Assembly (NCBI GenBank): GCA_030435675.1
Contig: CM059624.1
Coordinates: 13,106,769-13,170,768, forward strand
Reading direction: 5' to 3'
DNA: 64,000 nt
From: Steinernema hermaphroditum
Lineage: Eukaryota > Nematoda > Chromadorea > Rhabditida > Steinernematidae
A program made the position numbers and the translations under genes. Of the stretch, positions 10,027 to 19,800 are shown in pieces (position 1 is the stretch's first letter; each line of letters begins with the position of its first letter). The notes beneath the pieces were generated by a model that did no database searches, was not told where the DNA came from, and saw only the letters and a program-made list of their open reading frames with translations.

Positions 10027-11294
10027 GGCTCTATTAGCGAACAGTGGCCAAAAGTATTTTTCGAAGGCCAAAAGTAATTATGAATGGCCAAAAGTCGGAA
10101 CAGTGGCCAAAAGTATTTTTTTAAAGCCAAAAGTCGAAACAGTGGCCAAAAGTAATTTTCGATGGCCAAAAGTCGGAACAGTGGCCAAAAGTATTTTTTT
10201 AAAGCCAAAACTATTTTATCACAATTTTTTAAATGTCAATCAACCAGCATATATACTGCATAGAACAGGCATTTCAGAACATTCAGAACTTAACAGCACA
10301 TCAGTTATTCTTCTTTGTTTTCTTGTTTCGATGTGTACGTTGTCTGGAAGAAGACCGACGAGAGGGCGCAGTTGTTGTTGACCGGACTCGACCACCGCGG
10401 CGACGGACAGGTGTCGTTCGGGTGTTGCTGTTCTTTGGTGGGCGCCCAGGGCGACGCCGAGTTGTTTGGCGATCACCAAAGGAGGGGAGAGCGTTTTGCG
10501 AAATTACTTCGTGATTGTCGTCCCCGTCGGAATTTTCGTCCCCGTCAGAATCCTGGGGGCGTTGCACAGGGACTAGTAAGTCGTCATCACTATCACTCTC
10601 GTCAAGACCGAAAGAATTTAGGGTTTTGAATGAGTTTTCGTATTCCATCATCGTCCGCATCTCGACAAGGAGGTGCTCGAAAATTCGCTGTCTCTCAAAA
10701 TAGCGACGAAAAGCGTACTCATAGAGGTGGGAGGCAAATTTTTCTGTAGATGTCCCCCGCAGGTGACGCATGTCTGATTTTATAGCACCCCAAGTGGCTT
10801 CTATCCCCTGTGTGTGGACTGCCCTATCCTTTGGGTTTACAAAATTTATCCGATGGTTAACCCATCGGCGTTCGTATTCCATCTCCAGCTCCTCTATTTT
10901 CCCGTAAGCAGCCCAACCGTCCGATGTGACGATGGTTCCACGCGCACAGTTATCTCGAATTATTGGCAGAAGCGTGCCCGCTGTTCTGAGCCTGACGAGG
11001 AGCCCGAAGAGGAGTCCGAAGAGGAGTCCGAGGAAGATGATTAATATTCTGTTGTTATTTATGTTATTGGTTATATGTTATTGATAAAATGCTTTTAGTA
11101 ACTATTCCGACTTTTGGCCATCGAAAAATACTTTTGGCCACTGTTCCGACTTTTGGCCATCGAAAATTACTTTTGGCCACTGTTCCGACTTTTGGCTTTA
11201 AAAAAATACTTTTGGCCACTGTTCCGACTTTTGGCCATTCAAAAATACTTTTGGCCACTGTTCAGACTTTTGGCCACTGTTCGCTAATAGAGCC
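10027..11294 (-). mobile_element. Merlin (IS1016-like) DNA transposon 1, 8-bp TSD GAAATTGC
   Basis: The inverted termini begin GGCTCTATTAGCGAACAGTG. The perfect 8-bp direct repeats are GAAATTGC at 10019-10026 and 11295-11302. Each end carries a run of GGCCAAAAGT decamers separated by short AT-rich spacers. The interior encodes an ISXO2/IS1595-like DDE transposase tail on the minus strand. Length is 1268 bp. Confidence 0.95.
10301..10985 (-). pseudogene. Merlin transposase, C-terminal part
   Basis: The minus-strand frame reads GTLLPII, then a TSDGWAAY block, then VNHRINFVNP, HTQGIEATWGAIK and YEYAFRRYF. These are the consecutive conserved blocks of ISXO2-like (Merlin) DDE transposases, including the D-G-W and N-x2-E-x2-W signatures. 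The N-terminal zinc-binding region and first catalytic Asp are missing, so this copy is defective. A low-complexity acidic stretch (SDGDEN units) and a basic tail (RRRPGRPPK, R-rich) follow the catalytic part. Confidence 0.88.
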
Positions 11295-11302
11295 GAAATT
11301 GC

Positions 11303-11837
11303 TGTGCGTGACATAGCCAAAGCTCGAGGTCGCCAAGACCTTGATGTGAAGGCTATGGTTCACAAGCTTTGGGAGAAGCATGAAGAGGAGCAGCCCAAAC
11401 GAGTCTCCTTCGAGGATAAATGTCGCCGAGAGGAGTCAAAATCTCCTCGACGCGAACGTTCTACCTCCAGAGATTCGAGGGACAATAGGGGTAGTCGCAA
11501 CTCAGGAAGGAGAGACTTCTCGCGTGATAGGCGTTCGGACAGAGGACGCTCGCCGGACTACCGCTATTCCCACAGGGACTCCCGCGACTCTCGCGACTAT
11601 CGGGACTTCCGTGGCTATCGTGATCGCCGTGACTCGCGTGATTACTACAACTCTCGAGATTACCGAGACAGACGTGACTCTCATGGCTACCGCGACAGCC
11701 AAGATCCTCGTGGCTCACACAGATACCGTACCCCGTCGCGCGACACTTCTCGCGACCGCCAGGGGACAAGTCGTGCGAGCTACTCCACAGAGCGCTCAAG
11801 GCGTGACCGTTCGTACTCGGAGGAACGCAGAAGATCC
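11303..11837 (+). pseudogene. Retroelement gag, Arg/Ser/Asp-rich linker
   Basis: In frame with the capsid part, this encodes VRDIAKARGRQDLDVKAMVH followed by about 150 residues made mostly of R, S, D and Y (RDSRDYRD-like repeats). Such a basic linker plausibly binds nucleic acid ahead of the zinc knuckle. Merlin-2 interrupts it after RRRS, and the frame resumes at 13195. Confidence 0.8.
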
Positions 11838-12264
11838 GGCTCTATTAGCGAATAGCGGCCAAAAGTATTTTTCGACGGCCAAAAGTATCCTTGGACGGCC
11901 AAAAGTCGGAATAGCGGCCAAAAGTATTTTTCGACGGCCAAAAGTCGGAATAGCGGCCAAAACTATTTTTCGGCGGCCAAAAGTTTTTTATCAACAAATT
12001 TATCACAAACAGAAAAGTAACTGTTCAATAGTCATCCTCTTCGGGTTCTGGTGGGGAAAATGGTGGTTACATAAGCTAGCTGGCGCTGCCTCTTTGCCAT
12101 CTTCTGTTCTTTTATGGTTGTTCTTCACGTTCGTACTGATGAACCTGACGAACCATCCAACAAAACGTAAGACTTTGTCCTTCTACGCAATTAAGTTTTC
12201 CTAAGCCTAAGAATCCTAAGCCGAAATCGTCGCCAGCGGCCCCCTACTGGCGACAGTAGACTTA

Positions 12265-12745
12265 CAAGGGAACGGTCAATCATGTAACGCTGAGATCGAG
12301 GCGAGACTAGGGGCAAACGGCAGGCCTAGGTGAGTGTATTAACCGTGCAAAATACTAGGTGCCCTAACGTGCTCTATGTCCGTCAAAAGAGATGTGATAT
12401 GTTTTCTCACCGATGCCACATTGATTTCTCATCGGTGATTCCCAAGTGACCCAATGTACACCTAATAAGCATCAGATAGTCGGATCGTGGTTTGTCAGAC
12501 GGCTACCTTAGGTTGTATGTACGAACATTTTCCAACTAAGACAAAATTGTGAGGTTAGGTATACACTGGGTCACTTGGGAATCATCGGTGAGAAACGATG
12601 CTAGGATGGTGAGAAAGTCTCTTTTGACGGACATAGAGCACGTTAGGGCACCTAGTATTTTGCACGGTTAATACACTCAGCTAGGCCTGCCGTTTGCCCC
12701 TAGTCTCGCCTCGATCTCAGCGTTACATGATTGACCGTTCCCTTG
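12265..12745. mobile_element. Near-palindromic MITE, 3-bp TSD TTA (PIF/Harbinger-like)
   Basis: The termini are CAAGGGAACGGTCAATCATG and its complement, flanked by TTA at 12262-12264 and 12746-12748. Almost the full length pairs with itself (for example 12265-12390 with 12620-12745), leaving only a small loop near 12500. No coding capacity is present. A TTA target is typical of PIF/Harbinger. The superfamily is inferred only from the TSD. Confidence 0.88.
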
Positions 12746-12766
12746 TTAGTGAGACGGTTATGGAAT

Positions 12767-12960
12767 ATGGAATACGAAAACTCATTCAAAACCCTAAATT
12801 CTTTCGGTCTTGACGAGAGTGATAGTGATGACGACTTACTAGTCCCTGTGCAACGCCCCCAGGATTCTGACGGGGACGAAAATTCTGACGGGGACGAAAA
12901 TTCTGACGGGGACGACAATCACGAAGTAATTTCGCAAGACGCTCTCCCCTCAGAAAAAAA
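12767..12960 (+). pseudogene. Merlin-2 transposase C-terminal fragment
   Basis: It starts MEYENSFKTLNSFGLDES and is nearly identical to the corresponding part of Merlin-1, but has one extra SDGDEN unit (three tandem units against two). It ends at the subterminal repeats. The conserved catalytic part is missing upstream, where the MITE lies. Confidence 0.85.
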
Positions 12961-13194
12961 ATTGAAAATTGTGATAAAAAACTTTTGGCTTTAAAAATAT
13001 ACTTTTGGCCGCTATTCCGACTTCTGGCCGTCGAAAAATACTTTTGGCCGCTATTCCGACTTTTGGCCGTTGGAAAATACTTTTGGCCGCTGTTCCGACT
13101 TTTGGCCGTCGAAAAATACTTTTGGCCGTCCAAAGATACTTTTGGCCGTCCAAAAATACTTTTGGCCGCTATTCGCTAATAGAGCCGAAGATCC

Positions 13195-14472
13195 TATGAC
13201 TCTCGCGACAACCGTTCATCTGGAATACATCGCGATGACGACAGGGACGAACAGAAGCCCCCTCGATGCTATCGGTGTCGAAGAGTAGGCCACGTGGCGC
13301 GATTTTGCTACGCGCAGTTCCCCGCTCAACCGGAAAACAATGTCAATTCTGTCTCCCAGGGTGCTCCTGCCGCCGTATCAGGCATCCAAGAGCAACTGCA
13401 GAAGATGCAGATGGAGCGCGACGCGCTCATCAAAGAAAACGATAGGCTAGCTCACATGCTCGACTTTGAGTGCAATGTGATCAATCCTGTTTTGGAGTCT
13501 CAAATTGAGGATCCGATGGATTGGTCCTCACTAGAAGAGGATGTGGAGCAACCGGAAGTTCCACTTCAGCCTCAGCAGGAGCAAGCAGCGGAGGAGGGTA
13601 TTAGATATCCACAGCCTGTTCTGCGCCAGAAGGCTAACGGCTGGAGTAAGCTCCTCGGGCTTAGCCTTCTGATGTTGCTGGTGGTAGATAAGTCATCGGC
13701 ATCGTTAGTGTCGCCCAATCCCTTGATTTGTGACTTGACGAGAGATCCTGTTCTATACAGGCTGCCCATGTCTGTTGATTGCCCCCGCTTGGAGGTAAAC
13801 CCGCATGACAAACCCCAGAATGCGATCATTGATCTCTATAAACCCAACGTGGTGCAGTACGAGACAATAGCCACACTCTGCAAGGTGGTCACGTCAAAGG
13901 TTGAGTACTATACCAACCTGGTTGGCGACAACTTCGAGACCAAGTCCACGAAAACCCACTTGATCCAGGCCGCAGAGTGCCGCCGCATGATAGAAACCAA
14001 AGAATGTGCCTTTGGGAAACTTGTCAGTATGGGCAGCATCATGCAAACCGCGAATGAGCTGACATATGAGTACCCAATGGCATTCTTTGGAGCCTTCGTG
14101 GGCGCCAAGGAGAGTCAAGTAATAAACTGTTTTCTCCTGGAAACCTCAGTACTGGCTCGCTTCGGCAGTGACTTCATCGAGTCGCCAATTGGCAGCACCC
14201 GAGGGTGTCGCTACCATGAAGGCCACTGCCCTCTCGCTGATGGCTCCATGCTTCTGTGGGAGCCCGAAAAGGAGCAGTCCTGCAGGTTCGTGCACATGGA
14301 CAGGTGGTCGGGCACGTACATAGGTAATGGCTGGATTTCTGACTCCAGAGAATTTGCCATAACTTTCACGCAGCCATGGGAGACCCTCATGGACTGTGAC
14401 CAACCACTTGTAGTGTCCATCCAAGGCTATGCTGTTCTTCGGAACCAACTTTCAACTTTCGCTGGGCAATAA
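13195..14472 (+). pseudogene. Retroelement nucleocapsid zinc knuckle fused to a membrane-glycoprotein-like region
   Basis: The frame continues gag and contains a CCHC knuckle (CYRCRRVGHVARFC), a short coiled coil (about 13380-13470) and an acidic linker. A hydrophobic signal-peptide or anchor-like segment follows at about 13650-13700, then a Cys-rich ectodomain-like stretch to TAA 14470-14472. The second half resembles a viral-type surface glycoprotein in layout. I do not assign it to a known env family. The following frame (from 14429) supplies a further membrane segment and the protease, after a shift of one base. Confidence 0.65.
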
Positions 14473-15090
14473 TGAGATCCTCATTCCCAAAATCCACACG
14501 TTAGCTTTCCATAATTTGGTAATCTCCAATATATCAGAGCTTTTCCCAGCTCAACACATAGGTGCGATGGTAAGCGCTCAAGCTTCCCTACAAATGATAA
14601 ACCAAAGATCCTTGGGGAAGCTCATGCTCGCCTCAGGAGTAGAAGGCCCCCTAACCCAAGTAAGAAAGACCGTAGTCTCCTCCATCAGGGACTACCTTTG
14701 CATCGACTGGTGGCGGGTATGGGTCACAGTAGTGGCAACACTATACACCCTGAAACTTGTCCTTCCACCACTCCTGTGGTACTTGAGCCTGAGGACGAAT
14801 TACTTCCAGCACCCAGTCTTCGGTTCTCTGAGAGCTCCCATGATCCCCCAGCAGAACGATACATCCATCACAGTGGCAGAGAGACAGCAGACTATTGAGG
14901 TAATGTCCCTGTCTAAAGCGTTTTGTTGCCAAGTAGTTGGGAAAGTAAATGGCATACACATGCCCATGCTGTTGGACACGGGAGCGGGCATCTCAATAGC
15001 TCATGAGTCCTTAGCTCCACTCGTTAAGGCAAAACCGAGGCCAATCTCGTCGTCAGCGATAGCGGCCTCAGGGCATGCCATCACGATAAG
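14429..15090 (+). pseudogene. Retroelement membrane anchor and aspartic protease
   Basis: This frame overlaps the previous one by 44 nt. It has a strong membrane-spanning stretch at about 14720-14790, followed by a retropepsin-like domain with LLDTGAG (about 14970-14990) and AASGHAI downstream. Coding similarity stops at about 15090, where the GATGCTTACTCCGACGC satellite unit begins. The frame relation could be a programmed shift or a mutation. Confidence 0.7.
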
Positions 15091-16148
15091 AAGACTGCTG
15101 AAATGCTTACTCCGACGCTTAGATGCTCAGAGATGAGGAATACGCGGAGGTGTTCAGTAAGAATCGCTATGACTTGGGACACTACAAAGTGCTTCCCCAT
15201 AAGATTGAAACAACGACTGACCGTCCGATTGCCTCAAGACCCCACTAAGATGCTTGCTCCGATGCTCGCTGAAATCCCCAGATGCTCACTCACATGCTCA
15301 GGCCCTGAGATGCCCAGATGCCTGCCCCGATACTTAGATGCCCGTTGAGATGCAGAGACTAAGCTCAGATGCTTGCTCAAGAGATGAGATGCCCTCTCAG
15401 ATGATCAGATGCCTGATCACCTGGTGAGATGCTTGCCTGGTGAGATGCTTGCTCCGCTGCTCAGATGCGTAGATACCTGCTCAGGTGATCTGATGCCCAC
15501 TGACTTGCTCCGATCACCAGATCTCTGCTCAGATTCTCCGACGCTCCGATGCTCGCTCAGATGCTGCGATGCTTAGATCCCGCTGGGATGCGTGCTCCGA
15601 TGACGGCCTTCTCAGAGGCCTGCTACGATGGTCAGATGCCCGCTGAGGAGCTCCGATCACCAGATGTCTGCTCTCGGTGCTCACATGCCTGTCCATGGTT
15701 CCTAGATGCCCGCTAAGATGGTCAAGATGCCTGCCCAAGAGATCAGAGGGCTGCTAAGATGCTCAGATGCTTAGAAGTCCGCTCTGATGCTCACTCAGAC
15801 GCTCAGATGTTTTGCCACCGCCCTATGAGCAAACCTGGCCGGTCCACTACCGCCCGCTGAGATGCGTGCTCAAGTGATGAGATGCCTGCTCCGATCATCA
15901 GATACTTGCTCCGATGCTCAAATCCTTAGATGCCCGCTAATATGCTCGCCCAGATGCCTGCTCAGGTGATCTGATGCCCAATGAGGTGCTCCGATCACCA
16001 GATCTCTGCTCAGGTGCTCAGATTCCCACTGACATGCTTGCTCGCGTACGCACAGAAGAAGACTGCTGAAATGCTTACTCCGACGCTTAGATGCTCAGAG
16101 ATGCCCGCTCCATGCGTGCTCACACGATCAGATGCTCGCTTAGATGCC
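15085..16148. repeat. GATGCTC-type degenerate satellite
   Basis: About 1 kb is built of short units around GATGCTCGCTCAGATGC and CAGATGCCTGCTCCGATG with high variability. A 46-bp stretch (starting AGAAGACTGCTGAAATGC) occurs twice, at about 15089 and 16065, indicating recombination or rolling duplication. It contains the RT fragment at 15134-15250 and small non-satellite inclusions (about 15810-15840). Confidence 0.88.
15134..15250 (+). pseudogene. Start of a Ty3/gypsy-type reverse transcriptase
   Basis: An isolated 38-codon piece within satellite sequence reads EEYAEVFSKNRYDLG, then KVLPHKIETTTDRPIASRP. This matches the well-known segment preceding the RT fingers in gypsy elements (F-x2-N-x-Y-D-L-G ... 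H-x-I-x-T). It ends in TAA immediately before the satellite resumes. Confidence 0.8.
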
Positions 16149-18226
16149 TTCATGGTAATGGTTATCATTTCAAGTGTATTCTGTGCTTAGGTTTCATTTC
16201 AGTGGCTTGTCGAGCTGCTTTGACTATGTAATGGTAAAGGTGTATATTATGTGCGCCCAAAGTGTAGACGTGACACAACGGTACAACCCGTCCGAGGAAG
16301 TACGCGCCTTCCATCAGGATCTGATACAAGCGTCTATAACCCAGTATTGGGGAGCTGCTCTGGCTGAGTTCTAATGCTGAGTTCAGACGCCTTATTGTGT
16401 CTAGTGTCGTCTGATTGTGTCTGATTAATTTCTGGGAACATGGATCACCTTAGAAACATGCTAAAGACACACACGCCTACAAATTTAGGCTGTAGGACTC
16501 ACTTGGCGGTCAGAGTATGCCATGACGTTGTGCTGGTCTGCGACCTCGTAGTCGCTGTGCTCGAGATTAGCCCACGTTGCTCTGTGGAAAAAAAAGATTC
16601 GGAGCATTGTATTGCATCGCAAGCGATATTTCTTTTTGGCGTCGCTTTGATGCCAAACAGCCATATCACCATCCGAAAACAGGTCGCAGAACGTGCACAG
16701 GGATGGATAGCATTCCTTTTAACTTCTTCGACGCTGTTTTCGAGTCGATACACTTCGACACAATCAAACGAGCGAAGGATCTTGGTGGTAACTTCGGCAG
16801 CATCGCGGCGGACTTCTTTCAAAATTGTCACGATTACTATGTGAACGTCCAAAACGGGGCTATAATAGGAGTTCTTGGTAAATTGTTACACAACGACTCA
16901 CGTTGGTCACTAACTCAAGAGCCACTCTTGAAAAAATTCGCGCGGTTAGTTAGCGTCACTATTAGCACGGAAAAAGAAGAATTCGAGGAGGAGGTTTTCG
17001 ATTGTTTGCGATCGATTCACCGAAACTGTGGGTACCGTATTAATTTTTTATGTTCGGCAATCAGCAAAACTTTCATGGAATGGGCGACTTCGTGTAGGAT
17101 GGTCAAAGATATGTACTTTTTAAAGAAATTGGATGCTGCTTCTTTTCAACTCTGTCGCGAATTTGTGGAGAAAAGTACATTGGTGAAGCTTCTGCTTGGG
17201 TACGGCTTACACGACGAGGAACGGATGATCGATTTGTTGAAAACAGTCCTCGTTCAAAAACAGTTCCAGACGCTTCTGATCGGGGGCTGTAGCAGTGCCG
17301 TCCTGCAAGAACTCCTCACATTTTACGCGGAACATGTACAAAAAGGAGAAGAAGCAGGTTATTACGCAAAACAACGTCCTAACAGAAGGATTGGTTTCTT
17401 TGGGCGTTGGTCTGAGTGTTGGAAGGAAATTACGGATCTGTTTAAAGATAAGCTGGAACTCTGCTCGAAAGAAGAAAGTGAATCCGTTGGAAACCAGTTT
17501 TGTTTAGCCTCCTGTGACAATCTCGTTGAACCTTCCCTAGTGTACAGACTCCACTACGGTAGCTTACGTGCCTACTTTCGCTTTGAATGCACGCGTAAAC
17601 CTGAAAACATGTCCGAATTGAACTTCCTAGGAGACGATGAAACGTCACGTGCTGGTCTATTGCTACTATAATCTTTCTAGTTTGATGTAATATCTCCAGT
17701 TGTATCTCACGTTAATGTGTAAATAAACGTTTTGTGTAAAAAAGTGTCTCTCGGTCAATTCTCCACTGCCCTGAAGAAATTCAGTAATTGGTTCTTTTAA
17801 ATTAAGCTTGGTACAAAGGGAAGGGCACTGTTGGTTCGAACTCGGGTCTTGTTTTTTCGACTCCTTGTTCTGTCCTACGTGCGCTCCACAACGTGGAAGT
17901 GATGGACAAAGGTGAAAATGCCGTCTTCCAGATCGTTCCGAGATACGGACAAGAATGCAGGTCAAGTTGGGGTCCTCCGTTTTGAATGGAACGTGATGCC
18001 CAGAAGCACGTGATGCCCAATGTTCTCACTTGTTCTCATTCAATAATACAGTAAAAGATTTTGGCGATCTCGCGGGATACTTTCGCATGCAAGCGCTCCA
18101 TGTTTCTCTATCTCTGGTGCTATTACAAATTTAAAAGTTTTGATATCCCAAACCACCTGAGGATTCTCAAAATCACATGTAAATCCGTGTAGTGACTCCA
18201 TGAGCTCATTTCTACCTTTACGAAAT
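16149..18226 (+). repeat. Segmental duplication, copy 2, with a 300-bp insertion
   Basis: It matches 3449-5227 base for base over most of its length. Relative to copy 1 it has an extra 16278-16578, inserted after GTAGACGTGACAC. The inserted stretch carries a short open frame (RYNPSEEVRAFHQDL...) of unknown origin. The left end abuts the satellite, and the right end lies about 520 bp before the first recognisable syntaxin-18 exon. Confidence 0.9.
16703..17671 (+). CDS. MDSIP-type F-box-like protein, copy 2 (322 aa)
   Basis: This is the paralogue of 3701-4669, with the same length and a handful of substitutions (V to I in the start motif, GYALHDDER to GYGLHDEER and others). Differences are mostly conservative and the frame is intact, so both copies look maintained. 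AATAAA lies at 17722-17727. The 300-bp insertion in the upstream flank may have changed its promoter or 5' UTR relative to copy 1. The F-box-like assignment carries the same caveat as for copy 1. Confidence 0.65.
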   Translation: MDSIPFNFFDAVFESIHFDTIKRAKDLGGNFGSIAADFFQNCHDYYVNVQNGAIIGVLGKLLHNDSRWSLTQEPLLKKFARLVSVTISTEKEEFEEEVFDCLRSIHRNCGYRINFLCSAISKTFMEWATSCRMVKDMYFLKKLDAASFQLCREFVEKSTLVKLLLGYGLHDEERMIDLLKTVLVQKQFQTLLIGGCSSAVLQELLTFYAEHVQKGEEAGYYAKQRPNRRIGFFGRWSECWKEITDLFKDKLELCSKEESESVGNQFCLASCDNLVEPSLVYRLHYGSLRAYFRFECTRKPENMSELNFLGDDETSRAGLLLL

Positions 18227-18757
18227 GGAGACCAAATGTGAAAAAATCTAGGATACATGTAGGGTAGACTGAATGAAATACAAGAGGCGAGGAAATATCC
18301 AAAGAGCTCTTTGTTTGTTTGGGGCGGTTATTAATGAGACATGAGGTATGCATGTAGAGCGTGATGAACTGAACTACGACCTCCCGACGATAGGAATATG
18401 GGAAGACTACCAGATGCTGGGGATAAAAGTCGAAAAATGAATGAAGATGGTCCAAAACGACCGATCACTCACCTCAGACAGCTTAGATGGCACAGCCAGC
18501 CTCAGAGAGAGCGTAGACGACCCGACCGATCGCCACCGACACAAGTGAAAGGCAGACGTTGGGATACACGTGGAAAAAAAACGGAGACAGTCTCCAGTCT
18601 GTGATGTAAAGTCGATCATGTTTCACGCCGATGTCTCATGTGTCTTGTACTGGAAAGGTGGTGCTCATAGTGATCCTAATAGAGTCCGAAATCCTGAGAC
18701 ATTTCGAGGGGGGACGAAAAAAGTACAGTTTCTACACGTTCCATTTCAGATAGAGCG

Positions 18758-19607
18758 ATGAAACTGTGCTCAAGCCAGATAACGCATCTTCAATCGACAA
18801 TCCGAAAGGACGAAACATTGCGGGCCGACGACGAATCCAAACATCTCCTCTCCGTTTGCAAAGTCCTCGACGTCTACCTCAAATCGATTTGTCAGATGAT
18901 CACACAGATGAGGTATCACCCGTCCTTTGTAAATCCCTACCAATCCACACAGGACCGTTCGCCTAAACAAGACACAAAGTCGACAGAGATATTCCCGACT
19001 CTCCACGCTGGTCGACCTCTACAAAACTTCTGTAGCGGCCAAAGCCAAACGTGAATCTGCCAAGATCAAAGAGGAGGAAAGCGATGGATGGGAGTCTATG
19101 GGCTCCCAGGAGGACCTTCTCGGACACAGCGTCTGGTCATCGGTGCCAGTGAAAGAGGAGAAGCAGCCGCTCATCGCGAACAAAGCCGATCCCCGGCCGG
19201 ATGCTCTCAGAAAGAAGAACGTCGATCAGATGGATATCGATAGGAACGCGCTTAGGGAACCAGAGCCGGAGCAACAGCTCACTGAGGCCGAGCGAGTGCA
19301 GTTCGCCATGGAGAACGAGCAACTCCGCCAGCGTTTCCAGCACTCCAATACCGAGATCGAGGCCACCGAGAAGCAGTTCTCCGAACTACAGAGACTCCAG
19401 GAGACGTTCACGGAGAAGGTCATGGACCAGGAGAGAGATATCTCACGGGTAAACGAGGTCGCCAGCAGCACCGTCGAGAACATCAAAGATGGAAACGAGC
19501 TGATTCGGCAGGCAATCAAGAAGAGCGCCAGCAGGAGGGTGATATTCCTGTTTTGCCTTATTGTTCTCACCTTTACGCTCTTGTTTTTGGATTGGTATAA
19601 TCCGTGA
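18758..19607 (+). CDS. STX18: Syntaxin-18-like ER SNARE (Ufe1/STX18), N-terminus not found
   Basis: There are two exons, 18758-18912 and 18953-19607, with a 40-nt intron. The first matches the STX18 Habc region (AMKLCSSQITHLQ, DVYLKSICQ). After splicing the sequence continues RTVRL...RYSRLSTL, equivalent to the R-x-VKR...RLSKLE stretch of animal STX18. The second exon has the Qa-SNARE helix (ETFTEKVMDQERDISRVNEV) and a C-terminal membrane anchor ending LFLDWYNP, very like vertebrate LFLDWYDS. STX18 mediates Golgi-to-ER retrograde fusion. The usual N-terminal peptide and first helix (about 100 aa) are not visible between here and the duplication edge at 18226. The exon may begin at an acceptor at 18749. 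The gene is either 5'-truncated or its first exons are very divergent. Confidence 0.88.
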
Positions 19608-19800
19608 TGTGTGTACGGGTGCGTTATTTATTGTTACATTTGGGAAATAAGTACATTTGAAGAATTTTATGCCATATGGAAAATGGTTCCCGGGACGACG
19701 AAGCTTGGTTGTGAACAAAAGTTCCAAAGGGTAAAACAAATATTTATTCTGCACAAGGCAAAGCACAAATACAATTCACAACCCGGGTCAAACATAGTCA

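Larger units (their letters stand above)
11838..13186 (+). mobile_element. Merlin transposon 2, 8-bp TSD GAAGATCC, opposite orientation
   Basis: It has the same GGCTCTATTAGCG terminus and GGCCAAAAGT subterminal iterations as Merlin-1. It is flanked by GAAGATCC at 11830-11837 and 13187-13194. The transposase fragment is on the plus strand, so this is an independent insertion in the reverse direction. The left interior (about 12000-12261) is divergent from Merlin-1, and a MITE has inserted within it. Confidence 0.95.
7549..15250 (+). mobile_element. Degraded gypsy-like LTR retroelement with three nested insertions in gag
   Basis: Removing the inserted elements restores a continuous gag frame through a CCHC zinc knuckle, followed by a glycoprotein-like region, an aspartic protease (LLDTGAG) and the first residues of a Ty3/gypsy-type reverse transcriptase (FSKNRYDLG). 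RT core, RNase H and integrase are absent. The sequence passes instead into a GATGCTC satellite at about 15.09 kb. Several lesions (an amber codon at 7660-7662, a frame change near 14.45 kb, the insertions) show that this copy is dead. The gene order gag - membrane protein - protease - RT is unusual. Confidence 0.8.

Noticed and set aside
11990..12261. TGGCGACAG resembling a primer-binding site and an acidic minus-strand tail inside Merlin-2
   Set aside because: No LTR end next to it and no tRNA match can be tested; the acidic tail is preceded by a stop.
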